Shown here: positions 25,866-35,200 of the stretch, one piece after another
Numbering within the stretch: position 1 is the stretch's first letter
Layout: each line of letters starts with the position of its first letter
From: CAYRES01 sp964423425
GTDB lineage: Bacteria > Actinomycetota > Thermoleophilia > RBG-16-64-13
Direction of reading: 5' to 3'
Assembly: GCA_964423425.1 (NCBI GenBank)
Contig: CAYRES010000003.1
Span: 124,001 to 188,000, forward strand
Length of the DNA: 64,000 bases
Program-made: the position numbers and the translations under genes
The notes under the pieces: generated by a model
What the model saw: the letters and a program-made list of their open reading frames with translations, nothing else
The model's database searches: none
Told to the model about the DNA's origin: nothing

Positions 25866-28061
25866 ATGGCCGTGAAGAAAGTTGTGTGCATGCAGTGCCA
25901 CAACGCCTGCCGAGTCGAGGTGACCGTGGAGAATGGCCGGCTGGTTTCCGTGGAGCCGGACATGGACTTCCCCGGCGCCAAGAGCACGGCCCCCATCACG
26001 AGAGGCTGCCGGCGGCGACGGGCCGTTCTCGAGTACAACAGCCATCCCGACCGCCTCAACTATCCGCTCAAACGCGTCGGTCCCCGTGGCTCGGGCCGGT
26101 TCGAGCAGATACCGTGGGATCAAGCCGCCGCCGAGATCGGCGCCCGCATTCGGGACACGGCCGATCGCTACGGTCCCGAAGCTGTGGCCACCACGAGTGG
26201 CACCGGCCGCACCCATGACGAAATCCGCCAACGGTTCATGAACCTCCTCGGGTCGCCTAATCACGTGGGCGCCGGGGCCATCTGCTATGGGCCCATGTGC
26301 GCCATGGGCCATGCGGTATTCGGGTGGCGGGTGTTCCCGGTCGTGCGCTCCACCACCAAGTGCGTGTTGCTGTGGGGCGGCGGCGGGCCCCGCTACTGGG
26401 ACGTCTTCTGGAGGGCCGCCCTCCGCGCCCAGAAGGAGCGGGGCACCAAGATCATCGTCATTGATCCCCGGCTGAGCGACGCTGCGGAGAAAGCCGACCT
26501 CTGGCTCCAGATCCGCCCCGGCACCGACTGCGCCCTGGGTCTCGGCATGATCCACCACATGATCGAACGCGACCTCTACAACAAGGAGTTCGTCGACACC
26601 TGGTGCGAGGGCTTCGCCGATCTTGAGGCGCGGGCGGCCGAGTACCCCCTCTCCCGGGTGGCCGAGATCACCTGGCTACCCGAGGGCCAGATCGCCCAGG
26701 CGGCCGAATGGTACGCGACGCTCAGGCCGGCGGCCACCAACCACGGCATGGGCATGGAGCACTTGGGCAACTCCATCGAGCTGCTCCACGCCCACTTTGC
26801 CCTCTCCGCGCTCGCCGGCAACGTGGAAGAGGTGGGAGGCGACGTGTTCCCCACCCCCTATCCGGGACTGATCCATGAGCAGGAGATCGCCGCACATGAC
26901 CGGCTTCCCGCCGGCCAGATAGACAAGACCTTGGGCTCCGACCGCTTCCGCCTGCTGTCGCGCCATGGTTTCGATGTGATCCAGGAGAACGTCGCCCGCG
27001 TGTGGGGCAACGAGGCCTACGCCCGCACCTCCTATGAGTGCTTCGCCCACGCTCCGAGCGTGTACCGGGCGATGCTCTACGGCGAACCCTATCCCGTCCG
27101 AGCCGCGATCACTCTGTCGAGTAACCCCATGGTGACCGAACCCAACACGAAACTCGTGTACGACGCCCTCAAGAGCCTCGACCTCTACGTGGTCGTCGAC
27201 TTCTTCCGCACACCGAGCGCCGAGCTGGCCGACTACGTGCTTCCGGCCACCACCTATCTGGAACGTCCCTGGCTCTGGACCTATTCCGGGGTGGTGGGCA
27301 GCGACCGAGCCCTGCCGAAGACCGAGGAAGGGTCTCACGACCGCAGGGACGACTACGACGTGTGGCGCGCCTTGGGGCTGGCCTCGGGACAGTCAGAAGA
27401 CGATTGGCCCTGGCTGACGCTCGAGGAGCTCTACGACTTCCGGCTTGCACCGGTGGGCCTCGACTTCGCAACCTTCATGGCAGAGGGCGGCGTGCTTGCA
27501 CCCCCCCGAGCCGAGAAGAGATACCTGCAGACCGGCTTTGCCACTCCCACGGGCAAGATCGAGCTCTACTCGCACACGCTCGATCAGTTGGGCTACGACC
27601 CGCTTCCCCAGTTCTATGAACCGGCTGAAAGCCCCCTGAGTACCCCCGAGGTGGCTGCAGAGTATCCGCTGGTGCTCATCACCGGCGGCCGTGTACAACC
27701 CTACTACCACTCCGAGCACCGGCAGGTGCAGACGCTCCGGTCGCTGCGCCCCGACCCCACCGTGCAGATCAATCCGGCTACCGCCGCCGCACACGGCATC
27801 GAAGACGGCTCGTGGGTGTGGATCGAATCACCCCGCGGGCGCATCCAGCAGAAGTGCGCCCTCTTCGCGGGCATCGACCCGCGGGTGGTGCACGTGGAGC
27901 ACGGCTGGTGGTTCCCCGAGGATGACGCCGCCGAGCCCTCTCTCCATGGGGTGTGGAGATCGAACTCCAACGTACTCACCGATGATGACCCGGCGGTGTG
28001 CAATCGCATAAGCGGCGGCTACCCTTTGCGGGGAATGCTGTGTAAAGTGTACCCCGTGTAG
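25866..28061 (+). CDS. Molybdopterin (bis-MGD) oxidoreductase, formate dehydrogenase/acetylene hydratase-like
   Basis: The 731-residue protein belongs to the DMSO-reductase superfamily. A [4Fe-4S] site is formed by CMQCHNAC (residues 8-15) and a further Cys in ITRGCRRRR. The MGD-binding segments follow, including RTHDEIRQRFMNLLGSPN and AICYGPMCAMG, whose first Cys is at the position of the Mo ligand in this superfamily. The C-terminal domain (MopB_CT) begins near PLVLITGGR. There is no twin-arginine signal, so it should be cytoplasmic. No small Fe-S or membrane-anchor subunit is adjacent, so it may act alone as in acetylene hydratase-type enzymes. The ATG at 25866 follows AAGGAC. The physiological substrate cannot be read from the sequence. 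Confidence 0.9.
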   Translation: MAVKKVVCMQCHNACRVEVTVENGRLVSVEPDMDFPGAKSTAPITRGCRRRRAVLEYNSHPDRLNYPLKRVGPRGSGRFEQIPWDQAAAEIGARIRDTADRYGPEAVATTSGTGRTHDEIRQRFMNLLGSPNHVGAGAICYGPMCAMGHAVFGWRVFPVVRSTTKCVLLWGGGGPRYWDVFWRAALRAQKERGTKIIVIDPRLSDAAEKADLWLQIRPGTDCALGLGMIHHMIERDLYNKEFVDTWCEGFADLEARAAEYPLSRVAEITWLPEGQIAQAAEWYATLRPAATNHGMGMEHLGNSIELLHAHFALSALAGNVEEVGGDVFPTPYPGLIHEQEIAAHDRLPAGQIDKTLGSDRFRLLSRHGFDVIQENVARVWGNEAYARTSYECFAHAPSVYRAMLYGEPYPVRAAITLSSNPMVTEPNTKLVYDALKSLDLYVVVDFFRTPSAELADYVLPATTYLERPWLWTYSGVVGSDRALPKTEEGSHDRRDDYDVWRALGLASGQSEDDWPWLTLEELYDFRLAPVGLDFATFMAEGGVLAPPRAEKRYLQTGFATPTGKIELYSHTLDQLGYDPLPQFYEPAESPLSTPEVAAEYPLVLITGGRVQPYYHSEHRQVQTLRSLRPDPTVQINPATAAAHGIEDGSWVWIESPRGRIQQKCALFAGIDPRVVHVEHGWWFPEDDAAEPSLHGVWRSNSNVLTDDDPAVCNRISGGYPLRGMLCKVYPV

Positions 28062-28081
28062 GGAATCCGAGGAGAGAAATC

Positions 28082-28660
28082 ATGATCAGGGTCACCCGCA
28101 AGGATGCCCTCATCGCCGTGGACATACAGAACGACTTCCTGCCCGGCGGCGCCTTGGGTATACATGAAGGCCACAGGATAGTCCCCATAGTCAACTCACT
28201 GCTGCCCAAGTTCGAGACGCTCGTGTATACGCGGGACTGGCACCCCCCCGACCACAAGAGCTTCTCCGACAACCCAGAATACCGGGACGGCTCTTGGCCG
28301 CCCCACTGCGTGCGGGACACTCCCGGCGCCGCCTTCCACGAAGACCTCGACGTTCCCGATCGAGCCCACATCGTGAGCAAGGCAACCGAGCCCGGCCGGG
28401 AGGAGTACTCGAGCTTCCAGGCCCGGAATCATGATCTCGCCGAGTGGCTGCGAGCACAGGGAGTCACGCGGGTCTTCGTAGCCGGGCTCGCTACCGACTA
28501 CTGTGTGCTGAACACCGCGCTCGACGCCCGGAGGGCTGGGTTCGAGGTCTACGTCATCGAGGACGCGGTGGCCGGTGTAGGTGAGGACACAATCAAGAAG
28601 GCTTGGAAGGACATGGCGGCGGCGGGGGTCCACGTCATCGACTCCGGCGACCTCGAGTAG
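28082..28660 (+). CDS. pncA: Nicotinamidase
   Basis: PncA hydrolyses nicotinamide to nicotinate and ammonia in NAD salvage. The 192-residue cysteine hydrolase has the isochorismatase-fold triad: Asp in VDIQNDFLPGGAL, Lys in IVSKAT, and Cys in GLATDYCVLNTA. The metal-binding region DWHPPDHKSF is also present. Downstream is pncB, which uses the nicotinate produced. GAGGAGAG precedes the ATG, only 20 bases after the oxidoreductase stop, so it is likely co-transcribed with that gene. Confidence 0.94.
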   Translation: MIRVTRKDALIAVDIQNDFLPGGALGIHEGHRIVPIVNSLLPKFETLVYTRDWHPPDHKSFSDNPEYRDGSWPPHCVRDTPGAAFHEDLDVPDRAHIVSKATEPGREEYSSFQARNHDLAEWLRAQGVTRVFVAGLATDYCVLNTALDARRAGFEVYVIEDAVAGVGEDTIKKAWKDMAAAGVHVIDSGDLE

Positions 28661-28707
28661 GCACACGCACCCACCTGCGTGGCTCCACACCACAGGGGGC
28701 CTCTTCT

Positions 28708-30237
28708 TTGGATACAAGCGAGCACTGGGTGAAGCGGGAGGATCTGGCGCTCCTCACCGATTTCTACCAACTCACCATGCTGTCCGGCTACTACCGCTCC
28801 GGCCGGGCGGAGGCACCGGCCTGCTTCGAGTACTTCTTCCGTGACCTTCCCCCCGATGCCGGCTTCGCGGTGTTCGCCGGCTTGGAGCAACTCCTCGACC
28901 TCATTGAGAACCTGCGCTTCAATGAACGAGACCTGGCGTATCTCGACTCGCTCAAGACCTTCGACCACGAGTTTCTCGAGCAACTGCGTGCCTTCCGGCC
29001 CTCGGCCACGGTCTACGCCGCGCCAGAGGGCAGCTTGGTATTCCCCCACGAACCGGTCGTGCGCGTCGAGGCTCCCCTGGCCGAAGCACAGTTGCTGGAA
29101 ACCGCACTCCTGAACAGCCTGAACTATCCCACGCTCGTGGCCACGAAGGCAGCCCGTCTGCGTCTGGCGGCAGGGGACGACTTCCTCATGGAATTCGGGG
29201 TGCGCCGTGCCCAAGGACCCGACGGCGGCCTCTCCGGCACGAGGGCGACGTATATTGGTGGAGTCGACGCCACCTCCAACGTGCTGGCCGGCAAGGTATT
29301 CGGCATTCCGGTACGAGGTACACACGCCCATTCATGGGTCATGAGCTTCGAAGACGAGCTCGGCGCCTTCCGCTCCTATGCGGAGCTGTTCCCCGAACAC
29401 ACCCTCCTGCTGGTAGACACCTATGACACCCTCACTTCGGGCCTACCCCACGCGGTCCAAGTCTTCAAGGAGCTGCGCGAGCAAGGCCGTCACGTGCGTG
29501 CGGCCATCCGCCTCGATTCCGGAGACATAGCCAAGCTGAGCAAAGCCGCCCACAAAATGCTCACCGAGGCCGGCTTCGAAGACCCGCTCATCGTCGCTTC
29601 GAACGAACTCGACATTGACCTCATCGCCGACCTCAAACGCCAGGGGGCCAAGGTCAACTCCTGGGGTGTCGGCACACATCTCATCACCGCCTCCGACAGC
29701 CCTGCGCTGGGCGGCGTGTACAAGTTGACCGCTATGAAGGGGCCCGACGGCCACTGGGAACCGCGGCTCAAGACCTCCTCAAACCCGGCCAAGTCGACCG
29801 ACCCCGGGCCGCGCCGGGTGGTGCGCCACTGGGATGCTGAGGGGCATCCGCTGGGTGACACCCTCCATCTCGTCGGTGAGAGCGACGCAGTTGGCTGCGG
29901 GGAGATCACACCCGAGAACTCCGCGACGCACGGCGGCCCGGCCGGCTGTGTGGTGTACGCAGACCGCATGGATCCCACGTTTCTTCACCGGCTGGAGGGA
30001 GTAGCCGCCAGCCGCAGCCTCCTCCGACCCGTGATGGCCGCAGGCAAACGGCTGGAACCCTCGCCACCACTCACGCTTGTGAAGAAACGGGCCACCCGGG
30101 AAATCGCCTCTCTGCCGGAGGAGTACCGGCGGCTGCGCAACCCCCACGTGTACACTGTGGGCCTCTCACCCGAGCTCGCCCGGGTGAAGAACGGGCTGAT
30201 CAGAGAGATGTCGGGACTGAACAGCCTCAACCACTGA
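28708..30237 (+). CDS. pncB: Nicotinate phosphoribosyltransferase
   Basis: PncB forms nicotinate mononucleotide from nicotinate and PRPP. The 509-residue product begins with the family N-terminus LLTDFYQLTML. It contains FEYFFRDLP, EFGVRRAQGPDGGLSGTRATYIGG, the HAWV-like GTHAHSW segment with the regulatory His, and VRLDSGD-like IRLDSGDIAKLS. I chose the TTG at 28708 because AGGGGG lies eight bases upstream. The longer frame to 28603 is an out-of-frame reading of pncA. It follows pncA by 47 bases. Confidence 0.94.
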   Translation: MDTSEHWVKREDLALLTDFYQLTMLSGYYRSGRAEAPACFEYFFRDLPPDAGFAVFAGLEQLLDLIENLRFNERDLAYLDSLKTFDHEFLEQLRAFRPSATVYAAPEGSLVFPHEPVVRVEAPLAEAQLLETALLNSLNYPTLVATKAARLRLAAGDDFLMEFGVRRAQGPDGGLSGTRATYIGGVDATSNVLAGKVFGIPVRGTHAHSWVMSFEDELGAFRSYAELFPEHTLLLVDTYDTLTSGLPHAVQVFKELREQGRHVRAAIRLDSGDIAKLSKAAHKMLTEAGFEDPLIVASNELDIDLIADLKRQGAKVNSWGVGTHLITASDSPALGGVYKLTAMKGPDGHWEPRLKTSSNPAKSTDPGPRRVVRHWDAEGHPLGDTLHLVGESDAVGCGEITPENSATHGGPAGCVVYADRMDPTFLHRLEGVAASRSLLRPVMAAGKRLEPSPPLTLVKKRATREIASLPEEYRRLRNPHVYTVGLSPELARVKNGLIREMSGLNSLNH

Positions 30238-30245
30238 GCCGCGGC

Positions 30246-30258
30246 CGGGGAGACCCCG
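30246..30258. terminator. Small hairpin between convergent genes
   Basis: CGGGG-AGA-CCCCG gives a five-base-pair stem in the 30-base gap between pncB and the convergent thioesterase gene. It has no T-tract and is short, so it is only a candidate bidirectional terminator. Confidence 0.3.
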
Positions 30259-30267
30259 CCGGCGGCG

Positions 30268-30669
30268 TTACTTCTCGAAGCGCTCGAGCTCCACGGGAAG
30301 CGAGGTGGCCTGGCCCCGAGCCAACACCTTGCCCGCCTCGTTGGTCACGTTGAAGCCCACCACGATCACACTCTTGCCCCGATGCAGGATGATGCACTCC
30401 GCGTGCACGGTCTCGCCGGGACCGGCCGCCCGAAACATGTTGAGGCTCCACTGTACGGCGACGGCATCGGCGATGGAGGAAGCGGCAATGGCGAAGGCCA
30501 TATCGGCCAAGGCGAAGATGTAGGCGCCGTGGGCGACTCCATAGGCGTTGATGTACTCCTGCTTGACGACCGACGACAGCTTGCAGTAGCCCTCCCTGGC
30601 TTCCTCCAGCTGCATGCCGAACATCTTGAACAATTCGTCGTTCTCGGTGATGAAGCTCACGCGCGGCAC
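30268..30669 (-). CDS. PaaI-type hotdog thioesterase
   Basis: Hotdog thioesterases of the PaaI group hydrolyse small acyl- or phenylacetyl-CoA esters in the cytoplasm. The 133-residue product has the PaaI pattern, with NAYGVAHGAYIFALADMAFAIA (helix with the HGG-like start) and the later strands GETVHAECIILHRGKSVIVVGFNV. I placed the start at the GTG at 30669, because AGGAGG lies five bases upstream; a GTG seven codons earlier (30690) has no such site. TAGGATAAT about 40 bases upstream is a possible -10. The gene is divergent from gdhA. Confidence 0.85.
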   Translation of the reverse strand: MPRVSFITENDELFKMFGMQLEEAREGYCKLSSVVKQEYINAYGVAHGAYIFALADMAFAIAASSIADAVAVQWSLNMFRAAGPGETVHAECIILHRGKSVIVVGFNVTNEAGKVLARGQATSLPVELERFEK

Positions 30670-30817
30670 CGAATCCTCCTTCTTGCGCACACTTGCCCGC
30701 CGTTTTCCATTATCCTACTCGAACCCGCTGCCGCGCGATAGGTACGACGGCACAAGCGGTGTATCATTATTCGCCTTGGTAACTATCAGCGAGATTCGGG
30801 CGGGAATGGAGCGGAGA

Positions 30818-32179
30818 ATGCAGCAGTATTGCTCACTGGCGCTGGATGCGTGCGAGCTACACAACCCTGGCGAACCGGAGTTCCACCAAGCTGTTCGCGA
30901 AGTCATCGAGTCGCTCTCGACGGTCTTTGACAGACATCCGGAGTATCAAGCCGCCAGGATACTCGACCGCTTGGTGGAGCCGGAACGCGTCGTGGTGTTC
31001 CGAGTCACCTGGATGGACGACCAAGGCGAGATCCAGGTGAACCGTGGTTTCCGCATCCAGATGAACAGCGCCCTCGGTCCCTACAAGGGCGGCCTGCGCT
31101 TCCATCCCTCCGTGAACCTGGGCATCCTCAAGTTTCTCGCCTTTGAGCAGGTATTCAAGAACTCTCTCACCACTCTTCCCTTGGGGGCGGGCAAAGGCGG
31201 CTCCGACTTCGACCCCAAGGGCAAGAGCGACAACGAGGTCATGCGCTTCTGCCAGAGCTTCATGACGGAACTCCACCGACACGTGGGACCGAACACCGAC
31301 GTGCCCGCCGGCGACATCGGCGTAGGAGGACGAGAGATCGGCTACATGTTCGGCCAGTACAAGCGGCTCTGCAACGAATTCTCTGGGGTGCTCACCGGCA
31401 AGGGTCTCGGCTGGGGAGGCTCGCTCATAAGGCCGGAGGCCACCGGCTTCGGCTGCGTGTACTTCGCCTCCGAGATGCTCGGCACCCGTGACGAGAGTCT
31501 GGAGGGCAAGACCTGCCTGGTGTCGGGCAGCGGCAACGTGGCGCAGTACACCACCGAGAAGATCATCGAGCTTGGCGGCAGGGTCGTCACCCTGTCGGAT
31601 TCGAGCGGCTACATCTATGACGAGGCCGGTATCGACCGGGAGAAGCTTGAGTATGTGAAGCATCTCAAGAACGTGCGCCGGGGCCGCATCGCCGAGTATG
31701 CCGAGGCGTGGGAGGGTTCGGTGTACACGCCCGTCGACCCAGCGCTCGACTACAATCCTCTATGGGACCACAAGGCCGACTGCGCCTTCCCCAGTGCCAC
31801 GCAGAACGAGATAAACGGCAAGGATGCCGCCAACCTCATAAAGAACGGCGTCTTCGTGGTGGCCGAGGGGGCCAACATGCCCACCACCCCCGCAGCTCTC
31901 GATCTGCTTCTCGCCGACAACGTCCTGTTCGCCCCCGGCAAAGCCGCCAATGCCGGCGGAGTGGCCGTCTCGGGTCTGGAGATGGCTCAGAACAGCATGC
32001 GCTTCAACTGGACGCGGGAGGAAGTCGACCACCGCCTGCGTATCATCATGCGCAGCATCCACCAAGCCTGCTGCGAGGCCGCGGCCGCCTACGGCGTCCC
32101 GGGCAACTACGTTGCGGGAGCAAACATCGCCGGATTCCTCAAAGTGGCGAATGCGATGATGGACCAGGGGCTCGTATAG
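30818..32179 (+). CDS. gdhA: NADP-type glutamate dehydrogenase
   Basis: GdhA catalyses reductive amination of 2-oxoglutarate. The product (453 residues) is of the hexameric type with NGEIQVNRGFRIQMNSALGPYKGGLRFHP-type sequence. The catalytic-lysine motif is PLGAGKGGSDFDPKGKSD, followed by PAGDIGVGGREIG and the nucleotide-binding VSGSGNVAQY. The ATG at 30818 has GGAG at good spacing; an ATG at 30806 is an alternative. 75 bases downstream lies a PPDK-N-like protein, an arrangement repeated inside the genomic island at 41670-44703. Confidence 0.95.
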   Translation: MQQYCSLALDACELHNPGEPEFHQAVREVIESLSTVFDRHPEYQAARILDRLVEPERVVVFRVTWMDDQGEIQVNRGFRIQMNSALGPYKGGLRFHPSVNLGILKFLAFEQVFKNSLTTLPLGAGKGGSDFDPKGKSDNEVMRFCQSFMTELHRHVGPNTDVPAGDIGVGGREIGYMFGQYKRLCNEFSGVLTGKGLGWGGSLIRPEATGFGCVYFASEMLGTRDESLEGKTCLVSGSGNVAQYTTEKIIELGGRVVTLSDSSGYIYDEAGIDREKLEYVKHLKNVRRGRIAEYAEAWEGSVYTPVDPALDYNPLWDHKADCAFPSATQNEINGKDAANLIKNGVFVVAEGANMPTTPAALDLLLADNVLFAPGKAANAGGVAVSGLEMAQNSMRFNWTREEVDHRLRIIMRSIHQACCEAAAAYGVPGNYVAGANIAGFLKVANAMMDQGLV

Positions 32180-32253
32180 GGCGTTTCCGGTAGGTGAGGG
32201 GGCGGCAGCGGCGGCCGATGGCCGCCGCTGCCGCCCAGAAACGGGGGATCAGT

Positions 32254-35200
32254 ATGCCCGGGTTCAACCAATTCGTGGCCCTGAAGGAACAGAGGTGGGG
32301 GCGGTCGCTCGACTTCCAGAACCTCATGGCCACCAGGGTGGACAACATCCTCCTCGTCTCCAGCCTGTACGACACCTTCATCCTCCAGGAAGACGGCAAG
32401 CTCAACGAGCTCATCCTCAACGAGTTCCTCGGGCTGAACCTGCAGCACACCACCGGGCTCATGCACGTCTCCACGGGGTCCGAGGCCATACGCCTCGCTG
32501 AAGACAACCCCACCCGGTACAGCCTCATCCTCACCGCCGTCAATGCGGGCGACATGGAGGCCTCCCAGCTCGCCGCCCACGTGGCGAGCCGGGGCCTGCC
32601 CATTCCCGTGGTGCTTCTCGCCTACGACGGTGGTGAGCTCAACGATTTCATCTCCCGGAGCGACGTCTCCGCCATCGAGAAGATGTTCCTGTGGCAGGGA
32701 GACGCCGACATCCTCCTTGCCATCGTCAAGTACATGGAAGACAAGGCCAACGTCGCCCATGACGTGGGCGAAGCTGGCGTCCAACTGATCTTGGTCATCG
32801 AGGACAACATCCGCTACTACTCCGCCTTTCTTCCCACCATGTACCGCGAGGTCATCCAGCATTCGCAACGAGTCATCTCCGAGGGCTACAACGTCGCCGA
32901 CAAGATACTGCGCATGCGAGCCCGGCCCAAGATCGCCCTGTGCAGTACCTGGGAAGAGGCTTGGAGCTACTTCGAACGCTTCCCGGAACAGGTGATGGGA
33001 GTAATCTCCGACATCGAGTTCCCCCGGGAGGGCAGGCTCGATCCGGAGGCCGGAGTGGAGTTCGCCCTCACCGCGAAACGGATCTGGCCCGACATCGCCG
33101 TGATCCTGCAGACCAGCAATCCGAACCACCGCGCCCAAGCCCGGGCCGTGGGAGCCGACTTCCTACTCAAGGGGTCACCCACGCTGCTCAGCGACCTGCG
33201 CCGCATCATCCGCGACCGCTTCTTCTTCGGTCCCTTCACCTTCCGGCTGCGCAACGGCACCGAGGTGGCCCGGGCCCAAGACCTGGGCAGCCTGCTTGCC
33301 AAAATGCGCACCGTGCCGGTGGACAGCGTGACCTACCATGCCGAACGCAACCACTTCTCCCGCTGGCTCAAGGCCCGCACCGAATTCGCCCTTGCCGCGA
33401 AACTCCGGCCCATGCTCTGTGAGCACTTCACCACTCCCGAGGAGATGCGCACCGAACTCGTGCGCATCATCGAGGAACACCGGGTGGAGCAGTACGGTGG
33501 CGTGGTGGCCGATTTCGACCGTGCCCGTTTCGACGCCGCCAAGAGCTTCGCCCGTATAGGCCGCGGGTCGCTCGGCGGCAAGGCCCGAGCGCTTGCCTTC
33601 ATGCGCTATCTCATCCGTGAATACGGCCTTGACCTACACCACCCGGATGTGAGCGTGGTGGTGCCACCCTCGGTGGTACTCGGCACCGATGTCTTCGACG
33701 CCTTCCTGGAGAAGAACAACCTGGCAGCCTTCGCGCTCGAGTCGGAGGACGACGAGGAGATAGTCCGCCGCTTCCAACTCGCCGAGTTGCCCGAAGACAT
33801 CATGCGCGACTTGGCCTCCTACCTCGAGCTCATCCGCTATCCACTCGCGGTCCGCTCCTCGAGCCTGTTGGAGGATTCGCAGTATCAGCCTCTCGCCGGC
33901 GTGTACAAGACGATCATGCTCCCCAACAACCACGTGAGCTCAGCCGTACGCCTCCGCCATTTGGTCTCCGCCGTCAAACGCGTGTACGCCTCCACCTTCT
34001 CCCAATTCGCGAAAGCCTACTTCTCGGCCACGCAGTACCGCCTGGAGGAAGAGAAGATGGCCGTGCTCATCCAGCAGATCGTGGGTGCGCAGCACGAGGA
34101 CCGTTTCTACCCCGATTTCGCCGGGGTGGCCCGTTCCCTCAACTTCTATCCCCACCCTCCCACCAAGGCGGAGGACGGCGTCGTCTCGGTGGCGCTTGGA
34201 CTCGGTCGCATGGTGGTCGACGGGGAGGCCTCCCTCTCCTTCTCCCCGGCCTTCCCGCAGCACATTGTGCAGTTCTCCTCCGTGAAGGACATGCTGGATA
34301 ACTCGCAAAGGGAATTCCTCGCCATCAAGCTGGGCTCCCGCCGCAGCCGCGTCCGCCAGGGAGAGGACAGCAGGGAGGAGCGCTTCACCCTGGACGTCGC
34401 GGAAGCGGACAACACCCTGTCACGCCTGGCCTCCACCTACTCCCCTGATGACCATGCCGTACACGAGGGCATCGCCCGCCCCGGGGTACGCCTCGTGACC
34501 TTCGGACCGCTGCTCAAGCACAGGCTCTTCCCCCTCACTGAGATCCTGAAGAGCGTCCTCGAGCTGGGGGCCGGCGGCATGAACAACCCGGTGGAGATCG
34601 AGTTCGCGGTCAATCTCGCCACCCCACCAGGAGACCCGCAGGAGTTCGGCTTCCTGCAGGTGAGACCTCTCGCCCACGTGCGCCAAGTAGAAGAGGTGGA
34701 ACTGGGCGCGGCCGCACTCCGCGACATCCTGGTGAGGAGCAGCAGTGTCCTCGGCAACGGCGTGACGGCCGACCTCCACGACCTCGTGGTGATCGACCGC
34801 GACCGCTTCGACCGCTCCAAGACGGCCGAGATGGCTCATGAACTGGGCCGCCTCAACCGTACCCTGGTCGCCGCCGGCATCCGTTACGCGCTCATCGGTT
34901 TGGGCCGCTGGGGCTCCGCCGACCCGTGGCTCGGCATCCCGGTCAATTGGCAGCAGATATCGAATGCCCGGGTGATAGTGGAGTGTGGCCTGCCCGACAT
35001 GAAGGTCACCCCCTCCCAGGGCAGCCACTTCTTCCAGAACCTCACCTCTTTCCGCATCGGCTACTTCACGGTGAACACCGACACCGAGGCGCCGGGCCTG
35101 CTCACAGCCGACGCCGCGACCCGGGACGCGAATGGGGAGCGGCGGGACGAAGGCGCAGGCGATGGCGGGAGAAGCGACGGCCACGCGGGCGATGGCGACG

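Noticed and set aside
28603..28707. Upstream ATG extension of pncB
   Set aside because: The first 35 residues are an out-of-frame reading of the end of pncA; a TTG with AGGGGG fits the family N-terminus.
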